A stretch of 64,000 bases of DNA from positions 1,125,272 to 1,189,271 of the forward strand of contig NC_132888.1 of assembly GCF_030463535.1 (NCBI RefSeq), given 5' to 3'. The notes below the pieces were generated by a model, which made no database searches, was not told the origin of the DNA, and worked only from the letters and a program-made list of their open reading frames with translations. This stretch comes from Salminus brasiliensis (taxonomy: Eukaryota; Chordata; Actinopteri; Characiformes; Bryconidae). Shown here one piece after another: positions 31,908 to 63,934 of the stretch. Position 1 is the first letter of the stretch, and each line of letters begins with the position of its first letter. A program made the position numbers and the translations under genes.

Positions 31908-32691
31908 GTAGGGTACGGTTCAAGTCAGCTACTGTTCTGTCCCTTCTATGTCCCACTACCCTGCTCTCGTCAGCTGGTATGCAGTCGTGATCGTCAGAGT
32001 CATCATCAGTTGTCTCATGTCCCTCTAAAGCTGCTTTAATAATGACCATTGGTTTTGTTTTTTGGCGTAATGAGTTAATAGATGGTTTGGCCAATGTTTG
32101 TTTACAGTGATGGCACTGTTTATCCTCAGTTCTATTAGTCCCCTTTGCATGTAGATCGTCATAACAGTGGGTGTCAGTCTGGTCGTCATTAAGGGTCTCA
32201 TGTTGTCTGCGCAGTAGAAAGGGATCTGCAGTGTGTGCGTAACTATCTGCTGCCTGCTCTCTGCTGTGAGCTGTGGTGTCAGCTAGTGGTGTGTGCTCTC
32301 GGGCTGAGCCCCCCCTTTCCTGCTGCTCCACTCTGACTGTCCCTGTGTCTATGGTGAAGACTGGCAACAGAATATCTGCAGGTGGGATGTGTCTTGGGTT
32401 GTATGGCGGAGGCAGGGCGTCAGGCCCCTCCCCCTTGTGTTTTGTATACTCACTGTCCACTTCCGCCTTCTCCGCAGATGGTGCGTTCGCCTTCGGCCGG
32501 GACGGATCCTGTATTTTCAGTGTGACTAAATCGGGTATCATGCTCAGAAATGCGGTTGTGATAGCTCTCAGCTCTGCTAAGTCCTCCTGTGCTGCTTTAA
32601 AGCTATTTTTAGCCTTTGTTCTTTTGAACAAACCAGCCCGCTTCATTTCTGCTTCAGCCTGACCTGATCTGTCTTCTAACTCTTTCTTCAT
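31891..32691 (-). pseudogene. ERV gag-like fragment with PPPY late motif
   Basis: A 266-codon frame with a charged, helical N-terminal part. A late-domain motif LPPPYNP lies near residues 93-99, and an acidic, Ser/Thr/His-rich tail contains one CHHC cluster. PPxY motifs in gag recruit NEDD4-type ligases for budding (established knowledge). It lies in the same frame as 32740-33168 and is separated from it by one in-frame TGA. It overlaps the RT frame by 17 bp in a different frame. Capsid-like sequence is not recognised, so a deletion near 31890-31910 probably removed capsid through RT palm. Confidence 0.7.
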
Positions 32692-32739
32692 CTGATTAAT
32701 GCAGTGTATTAAACATGTTCTCTCTCCCGTATGTTTTTG

Positions 32740-33168
32740 TCACCATGTCTCAAACCTGCTGATCACACTTTTCTGCACCTCATCTCGCTGTTTCAGATTT
32801 ATCACACCTTCTTTAACCCCCTGGGCTACCCTCTCTATTTGCAGTTCAAAGAGTTTCCATTCCCAGTTTCCCACGCCGTAAAGGGCATTTAGTTCTTTAC
32901 TCAAATTTCTACTACTAGCCATGCTGTGTGCAGGGTGCTGATCAAGGATGGATCTCACCTGAATGGGTCTTCGCTCTACTTCTCTCTCAAATGCGATTAC
33001 GTTAACACCGCAGGGTTTCACGCATTGAGATTTTTCGAGCAGTGTCCTCCCAGGGCTCCCCCTCTGCGCTTCTCCGCAGCAGCCGCTGCGCTCCGCGCTC
33101 CTCGACGGTATATAACAGGGAAAGAGAAGAGGAAAAATTTCAGCTTTCAGCTCAGTGAAGAATTTCAC
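32740..33168 (-). pseudogene. ERV gag N-terminal-like fragment
   Basis: A 142-codon frame ending in TGA at 32740-32742. The inner methionine of MASSRNLSKELNALYG looks a better matrix-like start than the first ATG, because what precedes it is Arg/Cys-rich and leader-like. It continues in the same frame into the fragment at 31891-32691 after the stop. Confidence 0.55.
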
Positions 33169-34131
33169 AGTCTGATAATCATATACAGCACAACCGTGTG
33201 TTCGTCAAGGCTCTCTCAGGCGCACTGAAAAAGCTCTTGTGTGTATCCTTTACACAACGCTAGGTACGCCTGGTCCCCGACCAGCCGGCCGAGCCGTGCT
33301 TACAGAAGCAAGTACCTGTAATTGGCACCCAGTCACACTTGTGGGCCCTCCGCCCCTTTCACACAGTTAGGCAAAATATGAAACACACAGCGGCGTGCTC
33401 ACACGCACTTATATGGCCATACAGCCTCTTTTTAAACTAAACATTCACACTTAAACTACATACAGCGCCGTGTGCACGCACTTATATGGACATATCATAT
33501 ATGAGACATACAGCGCCGTGCGCACATGCACTTATGTGAACTCCTTTTAAACTAGACATTCAGGCCAATTACTTGTCTCTGACAAAGCGCCGCCCACACG
33601 GTCCCACTATAACCTAGTTATAGTAGTTCGATGTTCCAGGTATTACCTATACCTGCGGAGTCGCCAATCCGAGTGAAACAAAATTAAACAGCTGCTTTAA
33701 TACACAAGATCACAATAAAATCATACAATACAACCCTTTTAGCAGGAACCGCTTCTGCTTTATACAATTAAAAATACACAACAATAATAACCATGACTAC
33801 TTTGCGAGTGGATCAATCTCGAGGTGAGTCTCCCACCTGGCAATTATCCGACCACCTCGTCAGATGTCGGGGGGATACGCCAGCTTCCAATCCTAACCCT
33901 TGCTCCGGAATCACCCGTCGGAGTTACCCTTAGCCGGAATCACCCATCGGCATTAACCATAAATAAATTGATATGCTTCCTGCTCCCCTCCAGACAGCAC
34001 TCGGACCGCCTCACCACTCAAATTTCAGATATTCAATATGCAGAATTCGATTAACAGGCTCTGCTTACCTTTTTGTGGTGCGCGCGCGAGTGGATCAGTG
34101 CCGGATGCCGTCTTTCGTCACAACTTTCCCA
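33169..34131 (-). other. ERV 5' leader region, non-coding
   Basis: Lies between the primer-binding-like site and the gag-like fragments. It contains three imperfect copies of a roughly 60-90-bp unit at about 33370-33570 (ACAGCG(G/C)CGTG, CACGCACTTATATGG, TTTTAAACTA-ACATTCA). No open frame is recognised. A packaging signal would be expected in such a leader, but none is demonstrable. Confidence 0.5.
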
Positions 34132-34148
34132 CACGTCGGAGGTCACCA
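34132..34148 (-). promoter_or_regulatory. Primer-binding-like site of the ERV
   Basis: Begins TGGTGACC on the minus strand, three bases after the 5' LTR. It fits the 3' end of tRNA-Trp as I recall it, apart from one extra base in the middle. This is the normal position for a retroviral minus-strand primer site. Confidence 0.65.
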
Positions 34149-34151
34149 ATT

Positions 34152-35436
34152 TGTAGAAAAATGTCTACATAGTGTTGCCCGTACCCCACCCCTCTTCCGG
34201 GGCGCAACACCTTGCGTGTTCGTTTTGTGGAAAGAGTCGCAGACGAGTGGAGTGAAGTTAGAAGCAAACCAAAGTATTTATTTAAGAATGCTGGATCCAG
34301 GAGAACAAATGCATTAAAGACAGTGTATCAACCATCCCAAAGCAAAGTTCTGACCCCGTTCTCATCTGACTCCACGTTTATACCCCAAATGACGTGAAAC
34401 CTGCCGATGAGGCGTTTCTACAGATTAGTCTATGTGAATATGCAAGATGGCACATGTTAGTACTCAGATTCACGTGTCTGACTCCACCATCATGCTTGAC
34501 CTTGACTATGTTTTGTATTTTCTCAAAGCTGGACAGTGTAGCATTCTCTATGTGTGTGCGAGGCAGCTGCAGGTTAGGGAGTTACCCACACAGAGAGAAG
34601 GCCGCTTTGTCCGACCCTATCAGCATCCCCTCTACCCACACAGAGAGAAGGCCGCTCCGTCCGACCCTATCAGCATCCCCTCTACCCACACAGAGAGAAG
34701 GCCGCTTTGTCCGACCCTATCAGCATCCCCTCTACCCACACAGAGAGAAGGCCGCTCCGTCCGACCCTATCAGCATCCCCTCTACCCACACAGAGAGAAG
34801 GCCGCTTTGTCCGACCCTATCAGCATCCCCTCTACCCACACAGAGAGAAGGCCGCTCCGTCCGACCCTATCAGCATCCCCTCCATATCACTTCAGTTCAA
34901 ACAAAGTACACCAGTCCCAATTGGGGCCAACACGATGGTCCATGACAGTGACTTCAGACACATGGAGTGGCCTCACTTGTCATGCTGATGTATAGTTTTA
35001 ATAACGCAAATGTCTTTAAGCATGAATCACCCGCCTTTACCATAGAACTCCATATGTTACATGTTAATGTGTCTCAGGAGTCCATGTCATGTGAGTTAGT
35101 AGGCCATACAATGTAATAAGGTTATAATATGTCTTATGAGTAAATATCATGTAAGTTAGTAAGTGGGTGAGTAATATGCCATGCAAAGTGACTCTATATG
35201 TCGCACACCAATACGTGTTACAAGTGGGTATTATGTGGGTTAGAAACAAGCTATACATTGTTAGCTATGTGTGTAAGCCTACATGATATAAGTATCGGAT
35301 AATCATTTGTATAGATGCATATAAAATACAAGGTTTCACACAATGATTATGTAGTTGTTAATACTAAGTTGAGTAATCATTATTTAAGGATAATTTGTCA
35401 ACAAACACAAGGTATAATAAACATTTTACTACAACA
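34152..35436 (-). repeat. 5' LTR of the ERV (1285 bp)
   Basis: Matches the 3' LTR with no difference I could see, except six rather than four 50-bp VNTR units. TATAAA is at 34377-34382 in element sense. Confidence 0.93.
34584..34883. repeat. 50-bp VNTR in the 5' LTR, 6 units
   Basis: Six tandem 50-bp units of the same two alternating subtypes as at 28186-28385, i.e. one extra 100-bp higher-order unit. It lies in the U3 part of the LTR. Confidence 0.95.
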
Positions 35437-35439
35437 CGC

Positions 35440-36065
35440 CTCAGAAAGTTCTTCACCTAATGGTGATGAAGACGCTGCCTGATGCCTGAGACACGGTTCT
35501 ACCAGAGTTCTGAGAAGAGCTCGGCTCTAGAACCTGCTTTTAGAACCAGATCATTAAAATGGTGGAGGGATACATGCTGCAGGGTGTAGTGCGGCTACAG
35601 AAAGTAGTCCCTAAAGAGAACTGCATTAGTTCAGATTCTCTATTCACTGTTTTACCCTCATCATCATCATCATCATCATCATTCCATATAAAACTCAGAA
35701 GACTCGTGTAGCTGCACTGGTGGGTTCACTGTGTCGTAGTGTTGTGGGTTTTGTGTGAAACGCTTGGTTCTAGATAACCTTCCCCAGTCAGAGCTGTTCT
35801 AGAGATGTCTAGAAGCTCTACTAAAAGCTCCTCACAGAAGGTTCTTCACCTAATGGTGATGAAGACGCTGCCTGATGCCTGAGACACTGTTCTACCAGAG
35901 TTCTGAGAAAAGTTGGGCTCTAGAACCTGCTTTTAGAACCAGATCATTAAAATGGTGGAGGGATACATGCAACTACGACTAAAAGTAGTCCTCAAACAAA
36001 AGGCCATCATCATCATCATCATCATCAATTCATATAAACTCAGAAGACTCGTGCAGCTGCACTGG
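35440..36065 (+). repeat. Tandem duplication of about 390 bp
   Basis: The block GTTCTTCACCTAATGGTGAT ... GATCATTAAAATGGTGGAGG at about 35449-35575 recurs at about 35841-35965. Both are followed by CATCATCATC runs and AACTCAGAAGACTCGTG. The ERV is inserted at the edge of the first copy. No coding content. Confidence 0.75.
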
Positions 36066-36647
36066 TGGGTTTGGCGAGTAAGTGAATGATGGGCTGTGTC
36101 TGTCAGGGTAAAGAGTCTGTAAGTTTCTCTACAATAAACAGCATCAGACTCATCAAACTCAGATTTTATTAACAGTTACTTTGATTTATTATTGATTTTC
36201 ACAACTAACATCACAACAGAGCTCTACAGAGAGCATCACATCTACAGCAGGTTCTGATCCACAGCAGCTGCTGACAGGGGGCCTCAGTCTTCCTGTAACT
36301 GTGCTGGGCACAGAGCTGCGGTAACAGCACAGAGCAGCAGGGGGCGCACTTCTCAGCCCAGCTACCGCGCCCTCTGCCGGCTGCAGGGTTTGTAACGAAC
36401 TCCTCCTACAGGTCGGGTTCAGTTCAGTGAACCGATTCTAAACGAACTATTCATTTCTAAGAACCGATTTCCTGATTCAACACTTTATTTGGTCTGAGTG
36501 AGTCAGAGTCAACCCTACTGTAGTTTCCTCAGAGATTAGTCATGAGTTGTCTCTGTCATCCACCATCAAGGCATTAATCAGTATAATTACATTATACATT
36601 ATATAATATTTATAATATGTAGAAGTATTTAATATATAATTATATAC

Positions 36648-36797
36648 ATTGAGGGCAGTGGTGCTCAGCGGTTAGAGCTCCGGGCTGTTGATGACAGGGT
36701 TGTGGGTTCGATACTCTGGCTCGGCAAGCTGCCACTGTTCACCCTCTCTGCTCCCCGGACGTGCTCATTGTCCACTGTGTGTGTGTTTCACTGGTGT

Positions 36798-36846
<49 letters not shown>

Positions 36847-36905
36847 CACTGCACAGATGGGATAAATGCAGAAGCCAAATTCCAACTGTGCCCATCAACA
36901 ATGGT
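36648..36905 (+). mobile_element. tRNA-derived SINE with internal TG microsatellite
   Basis: Box-A-like GTGGTGCTCAGCGGTTAGAG and box-B-like GGTTCGATACTC are followed by a body with GGCAAGCTGCCAC and TGCACAGATGGGATAAATGC. A (TG)n tract at about 36795-36845 interrupts it and an (AAT)n tail lies at 36929-36961. A second copy is on the minus strand at 56848-57045. Confidence 0.75.
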
Positions 36906-36926
36906 CAACAATGCGGTTGTAAAAAA

Positions 36927-36960
<34 letters not shown>

Positions 36961-37164
36961 TAAAATATAGATATATATTATACAGTATAATCACTATACT
37001 ATATATAATGTATACATGAATAAAAAACAATACAGTACAGGACAGACTGCAGAAAGTGCAATGTGCAGACATAGGTGACAACATTAAAGACAATCAATAC
37101 AATCAATACAAAAAATACAATCAATACAATAGTTATATGTAACATAAATGTATGTAACATATAC

Positions 37165-37425
37165 AGTAAATCAAATCAAATGTATTTGAATAGCTTTTTA
37201 CTGGTGTTGTCACCAAGCAGCTTCACACACTCATTAATTTGTTAAAAACAAGAAATCACCATCATAAGAAGACTAAAAATACCTGAGACCCCCAGTGAGC
37301 AGCCAAAGACCACTGTGCAGGAGAACCTCCCTCAGAGCTGGAGGAAGAAACCTGGGAGGAACCAAGACTCACGAGGGGGACCCGACCCGTCCTCCTCTGA
37401 TCAGAACTACAATGTATAATGTATA
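37165..37425 (+). mobile_element. Dispersed repeat family D copy
   Basis: Contains GGAGAACCTCCCTCAGAGCT, GGAGGAAGAAACCTGG and GGGGGACCCGACCCGTCCTC. It is shared with 52950-53190. No coding capacity; class not resolved. Confidence 0.65.
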
Positions 37426-37799
37426 AATTATTGACAAAAGCCAATAATATAACTATATGATATATCATAACATAACATATATATATATGCATATCTGATG
37501 TTTGCATATTTAAAATATTTATATTCTGTTTTTCTAGATGTATATATACAATTTATAATAAATAATTAATTTAACTTCCTTGTGACGTCACATTACCACA
37601 GGTCTACAATCTTTCGTACATTAGTAAAACACAATTTATACACAATGAAATATCAAATATATTCAGTGATGTATTTCTTTGGTGGATTTTGGGTAAATGT
37701 TGCATAACTTAATAATTAATGCTGCATAATTAAGTTATATTGTGATTGTTTCAACAGATTCATTTATAATGTAATAACTTAGCATACACTTTCGTCCCA

Positions 37800-38203
37800 C
37801 TTTCACTTTATATGGGACTTTTCTAAAACACGGTCCGAGCAGCCGCTCCCCGCTGGAGCTTGATTCACTTCAGTGAAAAGACTCGGTCTAGAGGAGTCGA
37901 TTCGCAGTCGAGTCGGGCGAGTTAGCCAGTGTGACGGGCGCTAGCTGAGGGCTAAGCGCTATCGAGAATGATCTGGAGTGTTTGCGGGAGAATGAGCTCT
38001 TTTTAGAGGCGGGGTGCTGACCGTGGTCACAGCAGGCGTTCCAGCGACACCGAGCCGGGCGGAGAGGGCAGAAGTGAGGCTCTCTGAGGGAGAACCGGGC
38101 GCTTTTCGGGCCGCTGAGGAACTGACGGTAGCTCCCCCGCTGCTGCTGGCCGGACTCTGGCTGGCGGACCGAAAGCGAAACGCAGAAGCCGAGAGAGAGA
38201 GAG
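37800..38203 (+). promoter_or_regulatory. Probable HECTD3 promoter and 5' UTR
   Basis: CpG- and GC-rich sequence rising sharply from an AT-rich flank and ending at the HECTD3 start codon. An in-frame stop precedes the chosen ATG. No TATA box at a convincing position. Confidence 0.5.
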
Positions 38204-59467
<21,264 letters not shown>

Positions 59468-59579
59468 CCCACCCACCTCATGATCACCAGTTTTACACCT
59501 CGGGATTTTCTACATCAGTAGCTTTAGCATCACTGTCCACAAAAACACATCTGTACTGTTGCCAATTCCAGCTGTACAT

Positions 59580-59585
59580 AATAAA
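59580..59585 (+). terminator. HECTD3 poly(A) signal
   Basis: AATAAA 113 bp after the HECTD3 TGA. This gives a short 3' UTR of about 130-140 bp if used. Confidence 0.7.
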
Positions 59586-59849
59586 CACATATATTAAAAC
59601 CCGCTGTTCCTTCAGCTCATTCTCAGCTTTACTGAAACCTGTAGAACGCTGGTGGTATTTAAGCAGTGCTGCTGTGCCGTGAGCCGTGAGCCGTGTTTCA
59701 GACTTTCAGGAGCAGCAGATAAACTGTGTATTTAAACTGATGCAAAGCAGCTCCGTTGTGTTCTGGATATTAACGAATTAGAACCTCATTTTGGAAATGA
59801 TTTCATTAGAACTGAAACACCAGGCAGCCGTCTGATAACCCTGAGGATC

Positions 59850-60205
59850 TGAGTCCAGTGGCTCCGGTCAGGAGGTGGATCCACATATTAGTCGTAGAGT
59901 AAGAATCTGAGACACTTTGACAAGAACCAGACTGTGATGTTCTAGATAATGACTGGGTCAGAACATCTCCACCAGAACATCAGGCAGGTCTTGTGGGGCG
60001 TTCCTCCAGGTATGCAGTGGTCAGTATCACCAAAAGTGCTCTGAGGAAGAGACAACTGGTGAACCAGTGACAGAGTCATGGACACCCAGGTGTGACGACT
60101 TACAGGATCTGCTGCTGACGTCTTGGTGCCGGAGGTCCTGCCGGGTCAGACCTGTTTTGGGGACCTGCACAATATTAGACAGGTGTTTTTAATGTTATGG
60201 GTGAG
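59850..60205 (+). mobile_element. Dispersed repeat family B copy
   Basis: Contains AATCTGAGACACTTTGACAAGA, GACTGGGTCAGAACATCTCC and GTATGCAGTGGTCAGTAT. It matches 9660-10015 and ends near GGTGTTTTTAATGTTATGGG. Confidence 0.65.
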
Positions 60206-60344
60206 TATTTAAATTATTGTATGGATATAGAGTAACTCTGTGTTACCAGGGTGTCGCCATTAGGGGGCAGTCTGTCTTCTTTTGTTGGAAAATGCAGTAG
60301 AACATCTTCAGAGAAAAACTGTCGTTTCATTCAATAGTGATCTT

Positions 60345-60600
60345 ACCTACACCCTACTACCTACACCCTCATTCCTTCTCCTTACTCCCTGTTTTCTACA
60401 CCCTACTCCCTTCTCCATACACCCTACTACCTACACCCCCATTTCTTCTCCTTACTCCCTGTTTTCTACACCCTACTCCCTTCTCCATACACCCTACTAC
60501 CTACACCCTCATTCCTTCTCCTTACTCCCTATTTTCTACACCCTACTCCCTTCTCCATACACCCTACTTTCTACACCCCCCATTCCTTCTCCCTACTTTC
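60345..60600 (+). repeat. Pyrimidine-rich minisatellite, about 70-bp units
   Basis: Three to four copies of a unit with CATTCCTTCTCCTTACTCCC, TTTTCTACACCCTACTCCCT and TCTCCATACACCCTACTACC. The open frames across it are repeat artefacts. Confidence 0.9.
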
Positions 60601-60609
60601 AGGATAACA

Positions 60610-62180
60610 CTAATATACATTACTAAATATAATATAATAAATATACAAACATATAAAATATACACAGAATGTACAGAAAGTAGTGTTCTATTGGGGTTAT
60701 ATGCAGCTCTGGAAAAAAATGAAGAGACACTTAATAGTACTTTATTAAATCTGCATCTCTATGAGTCTGGCAGTTGTTTTATTCCAGACATTTCATCCAA
60801 CAGAGGTGAGTGAGCTGAATTTACTATGAACGGCATAAAGTCCCAACAGCAGTGTGAAAGACTAGTGGAGATCCGGCCGAGACATGAGAGCTGTGATTGG
60901 CCGTTGAGGTTATTTCAGCACAGTGATTCTGAATGCTCTCAAAGTTCAGATATTAGTACTGTGATTAAATCTGAATAATAACTTCTTTACATTATAATTA
61001 TTATAATCATTCATCTGCAGTATTTGAGCAGTTTCATTTCTGCTAATAAATAAATAAATAATTTTCCTAAAACTGCCTATAAATAGTAAAATCAAACTGA
61101 TCATGTATTTTTTCCAGGGTGGTATATATAGATTCAGCTTTATAGACATTGCTCTTTACAAGACAATGTAATGCAGTCAGCATATTCCAGATGTTCAAAT
61201 AGTAACAAAACAGAGCTAAACGTGTAGTAATAATAAATAAGGAACTATTGATATATGAGCAGTGCATCATAAGTATAATGAGGGGGGGTATAGCCAGTGT
61301 GGGGTGGGGTTCAGTGCAGTGTGGTAGATTGTGCCTGTCAGTGTATTGAGGAGTTCAGTAGTGTGATGGATGTAGGGAAGAAGCTGTTCCTGAGCCGGCT
61401 GATTCTGGCATGCTCCTAGATCTCCTCCCCCAGGGTAGAAGGTTATACAGTGAGTGACTTCAGAGTCCCTAATGCTGCTGCGTGCTCAGTGCCTGCTCAA
61501 GGTCGTGGATGGTAGGTAGTTGGTGATGTGCTGAGTGACCTTCAACACCCTGTGCTTCCTGACAGCCACAGCAGAGCCTCCATACTGCACAGTCATGCAG
61601 TTGGTCAGTACGCTCTCAACGGTGCATCTGTAAAGTCTGCGAGTAAATGAGGAGATGAATGATCCCTCCTCTGGAAATAAAGAGGCTTTTTTAACAGGAG
61701 GTGTTAGTCCAAGAACAATCCTCAGACAAGAGGAGGCCCATTTCAGTAATATCAGCTCTATTAAAGGAGCGTCTCTGTGCTCTACTGAGCATCAACATGA
61801 GCATCATGGAGGGAAATATGAGGAGTCGTTGTCTAGAAGTTCTGTAAAGCTGCAGAAAGTCAGACTTCAGAGGCGTGTGATCAATAAGCTTTATTGGAGT
61901 GTAAATGTGGGGCTCAGTCGGGACGTTTCACTGCAGTTCTCTTGAGTCTCTGCCACGGACACAGTCTTCATACTAGACTACAGACGTCTGCTGTGAGCTG
62001 CTGGAGAGTGACGGGACGTGTGCAGGTGTGATGGATCTCTTATAAACCAATAGGGGGTCAGAATGGTGTCTGTTTATACTTCTCATCCAATCAGGATCAG
62101 ACTCACAGGATTTATCTGGAGAGGATTTTTTATTGATGACGAGCCGGAATGAAATCAAAGGGAATGTGCCTAAAATAATA
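60610..62180. other. Intergenic, no gene recognised
   Basis: No exon with recognisable homology. The segment 61280-61640 (GAAGAAGCTGTTCCTGAGCC, GTCATGCAGTTGGTCAGTACGC) resembles a dispersed fish repeat but is single-copy in this window. Confidence 0.4.
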
Positions 62181-62184
62181 ACAC

Positions 62185-63550
62185 ACAAAAAAAAGGATCT
62201 TGCAGGTCTTTATTGAACACTTATTTAACGCTCAAAGTGTTAGTGGGAAAGGTAAGTGAACCTTTGGAATGAATAGTTGGTTGAATGATCAGAATTGTTT
62301 TGTTTTATTATTTTAGACACACTTGACCTGGATGAGGATCAAATCACATTTTATGAGAAATTACTGTTCACACAGAGTTTTTACCTTCTCCTGTAAAGTC
62401 ACTATTTTGGAGATACAAGTTTTTCCACACACACACACACACACACACACACTTATGTTTTGGATCATTGTCTTGTTGGAATATAAATCTCCGTCCCAGT
62501 CTCAGGTCTTTTGCAGACTCCAACAGGTTTTCTTTTAGAATGGTCCTGTATTTGGCTCCATCCATCTTCCCATCAATTTTAACCATCTTCCCGGTCCCTG
62601 CTGAAGAACAAGCAGGCCCAAACCATGATGCTGCCACCACCATGTTTGACAGTGGGGATGGTGTGTTCAGGGTGATGAGCTGTGTTGCTTTTACGCCAAA
62701 CATAACGTTTTGCATTGTGGCCAAAAAGTTCGATTTTGGTTTCATCTGACCAGAGCACCTTCTTCCACATGGTTGGTGTTTCTCCCAGGGGGCTTGTGGC
62801 AAACTTTAAACGAACCTTTAATGGATATCTTTGAGAAATGGCTTTCTTCTTGCCACTCTTCCATAAAGGCCAGATTTGTGCAGTGTACGACTGATTGTTG
62901 TCCTGTGGACAGAGTCTCCCACCTCAGCTGCAGATCTCTGCGGTTCATCCAGAGTGATCCTGGGCCCCTCGGCTGCATCTCTGATCAGTCTTCTCCTTGT
63001 TTGAGCTGAAAGTTTAGAGGGACGGCCGGGTCCTGGTAGATTTGCAGTGGTCCGATACTCCTTCCATTTCAATATGATCGCTTACACAGTGCTCCTTTAG
63101 ATGTTTAAAGCTTGGGAAATCTTTTTGTATCCAAATCCAGGTTTAAACTTCTCCACAACAGTATCTGGGACCTGCCTGGTGTGTTCCTTGGTCTTCATGA
63201 TGCTCTCTGCGCTTTAAACAGAACTCTATCACAGAGCAGGTGCATTTATACGGAGACTCGATTACACACAGGCGGATTCTATTTATCATCATCAGTCATC
63301 CAGGTCAACACTGGATCATTCAGAGACCCTCGCTGAACTTCTGGAGCGAGTTTGCTGCACTGAAAGTAAAGGGGGCGAATAATATTGCACGCCCCAATTT
63401 TCAGTTTTTACTTCTAAAAAAAAAGTTTAAAATATCCAACAAATTTCGTTCCTCTTCACGATTGTGTCCCACTTGTTGTTGATTCTTCACAAAAAATTAC
63501 AATTTCATATCTTTATGTTTTGAGGTTGAGGTTGAAACGTTTAAGGGGGC
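62185..63550 (-). mobile_element. Tc1/mariner-like transposon remnant
   Basis: A Tc1-type transposase pseudogene on the minus strand with flanking non-coding ends. The 5'-side end carries the GGGGGCGAATAATATTGCACG type of sequence near 63370, and TTTAAGGGGGCTGAATATAT lies near 63540. The other end near 62190 (TTGCAGGTCTTTATTGAACA) is diverged. Terminal repeats are not cleanly paired. Confidence 0.75.
62450..63198 (-). pseudogene. Tc1-like transposase pseudogene
   Basis: Begins at the ATG at 63198 with a Tc1-type helix-turn-helix region (HTRQVPDTVVEKF, KISQALNI), then stops and frameshifts. Further segments in changing frames are WKEYRTTANLPGPGRPSKL with a GRPS hook, [37 protein letters not shown] (first catalytic D) and [11 protein letters not shown], then FQQDNDPKHK (second catalytic D). 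The sequence then runs into a (CA)n tract at about 62426-62452, and the remainder with the final catalytic residue is not recognised. Tc1 transposases are DDE/D enzymes moving the element by cut and paste. This copy is dead. Confidence 0.88.
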
Positions 63551-63600
63551 TGAATATATAATACTTATATATAATTGCAATGTTTTATATATACATGTTT

Positions 63601-63601
<1 letters not shown>

Positions 63602-63648
<47 letters not shown>
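63602..63648. repeat. (TA)n microsatellite
   Basis: About 23 uninterrupted TA units. Confidence 0.95.
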
Positions 63649-63652
<4 letters not shown>

Positions 63653-63934
63653 TTTGATGCTGTACAGCTGTATTTTTGTGTGCTAACTGATTTTAAAATT
63701 TTTGAAAACAATGATTTCACATGATTAATATACTTTAGAAATTATAGTATAAATTATAAAGTATAAAGGTAGAAATAAATATTTATAGGTATAAATCGTT
63801 GCCTTCGATACAATAAACAATCCCTCAAAGTAATAAAACTGATCGATTCATGTCCGTAAATATTATTTAATGTAATTTAATCCGTAACAGCAAGCAACAA
63901 AACCTAGTACCCTCGCTAGTACCCTCGCTAGTGC

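Larger units (their letters stand above)
27754..35436 (-). mobile_element. Defective endogenous retrovirus-like LTR element
   Basis: A 7.68-kb provirus-like insertion on the minus strand. Both LTRs start TG and end CA in element orientation. The 4-bp target duplication CGCC lies at 27750-27753 and 35437-35440. A primer-binding-like site follows the 5' LTR and a polypurine tract precedes the 3' LTR. In element order it carries gag-like pieces with a PPPY late motif, RT connection plus RNase H, and integrase. The protease and the RT fingers/palm with the catalytic YxDD motif are absent, and no envelope gene is recognisable. Frames are broken at several places. A 4-bp duplication and pol similarity suggest a gamma/epsilon-like class, but this is not certain. 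It sits 515 bp upstream of the ACADM start codon in the same orientation. Confidence 0.93.

Noticed and set aside
32273-32662. Plus-strand frames opposite the ERV gag and pol regions
   Set aside because: They are shadows of the minus-strand coding sequence with no recognisable similarity.
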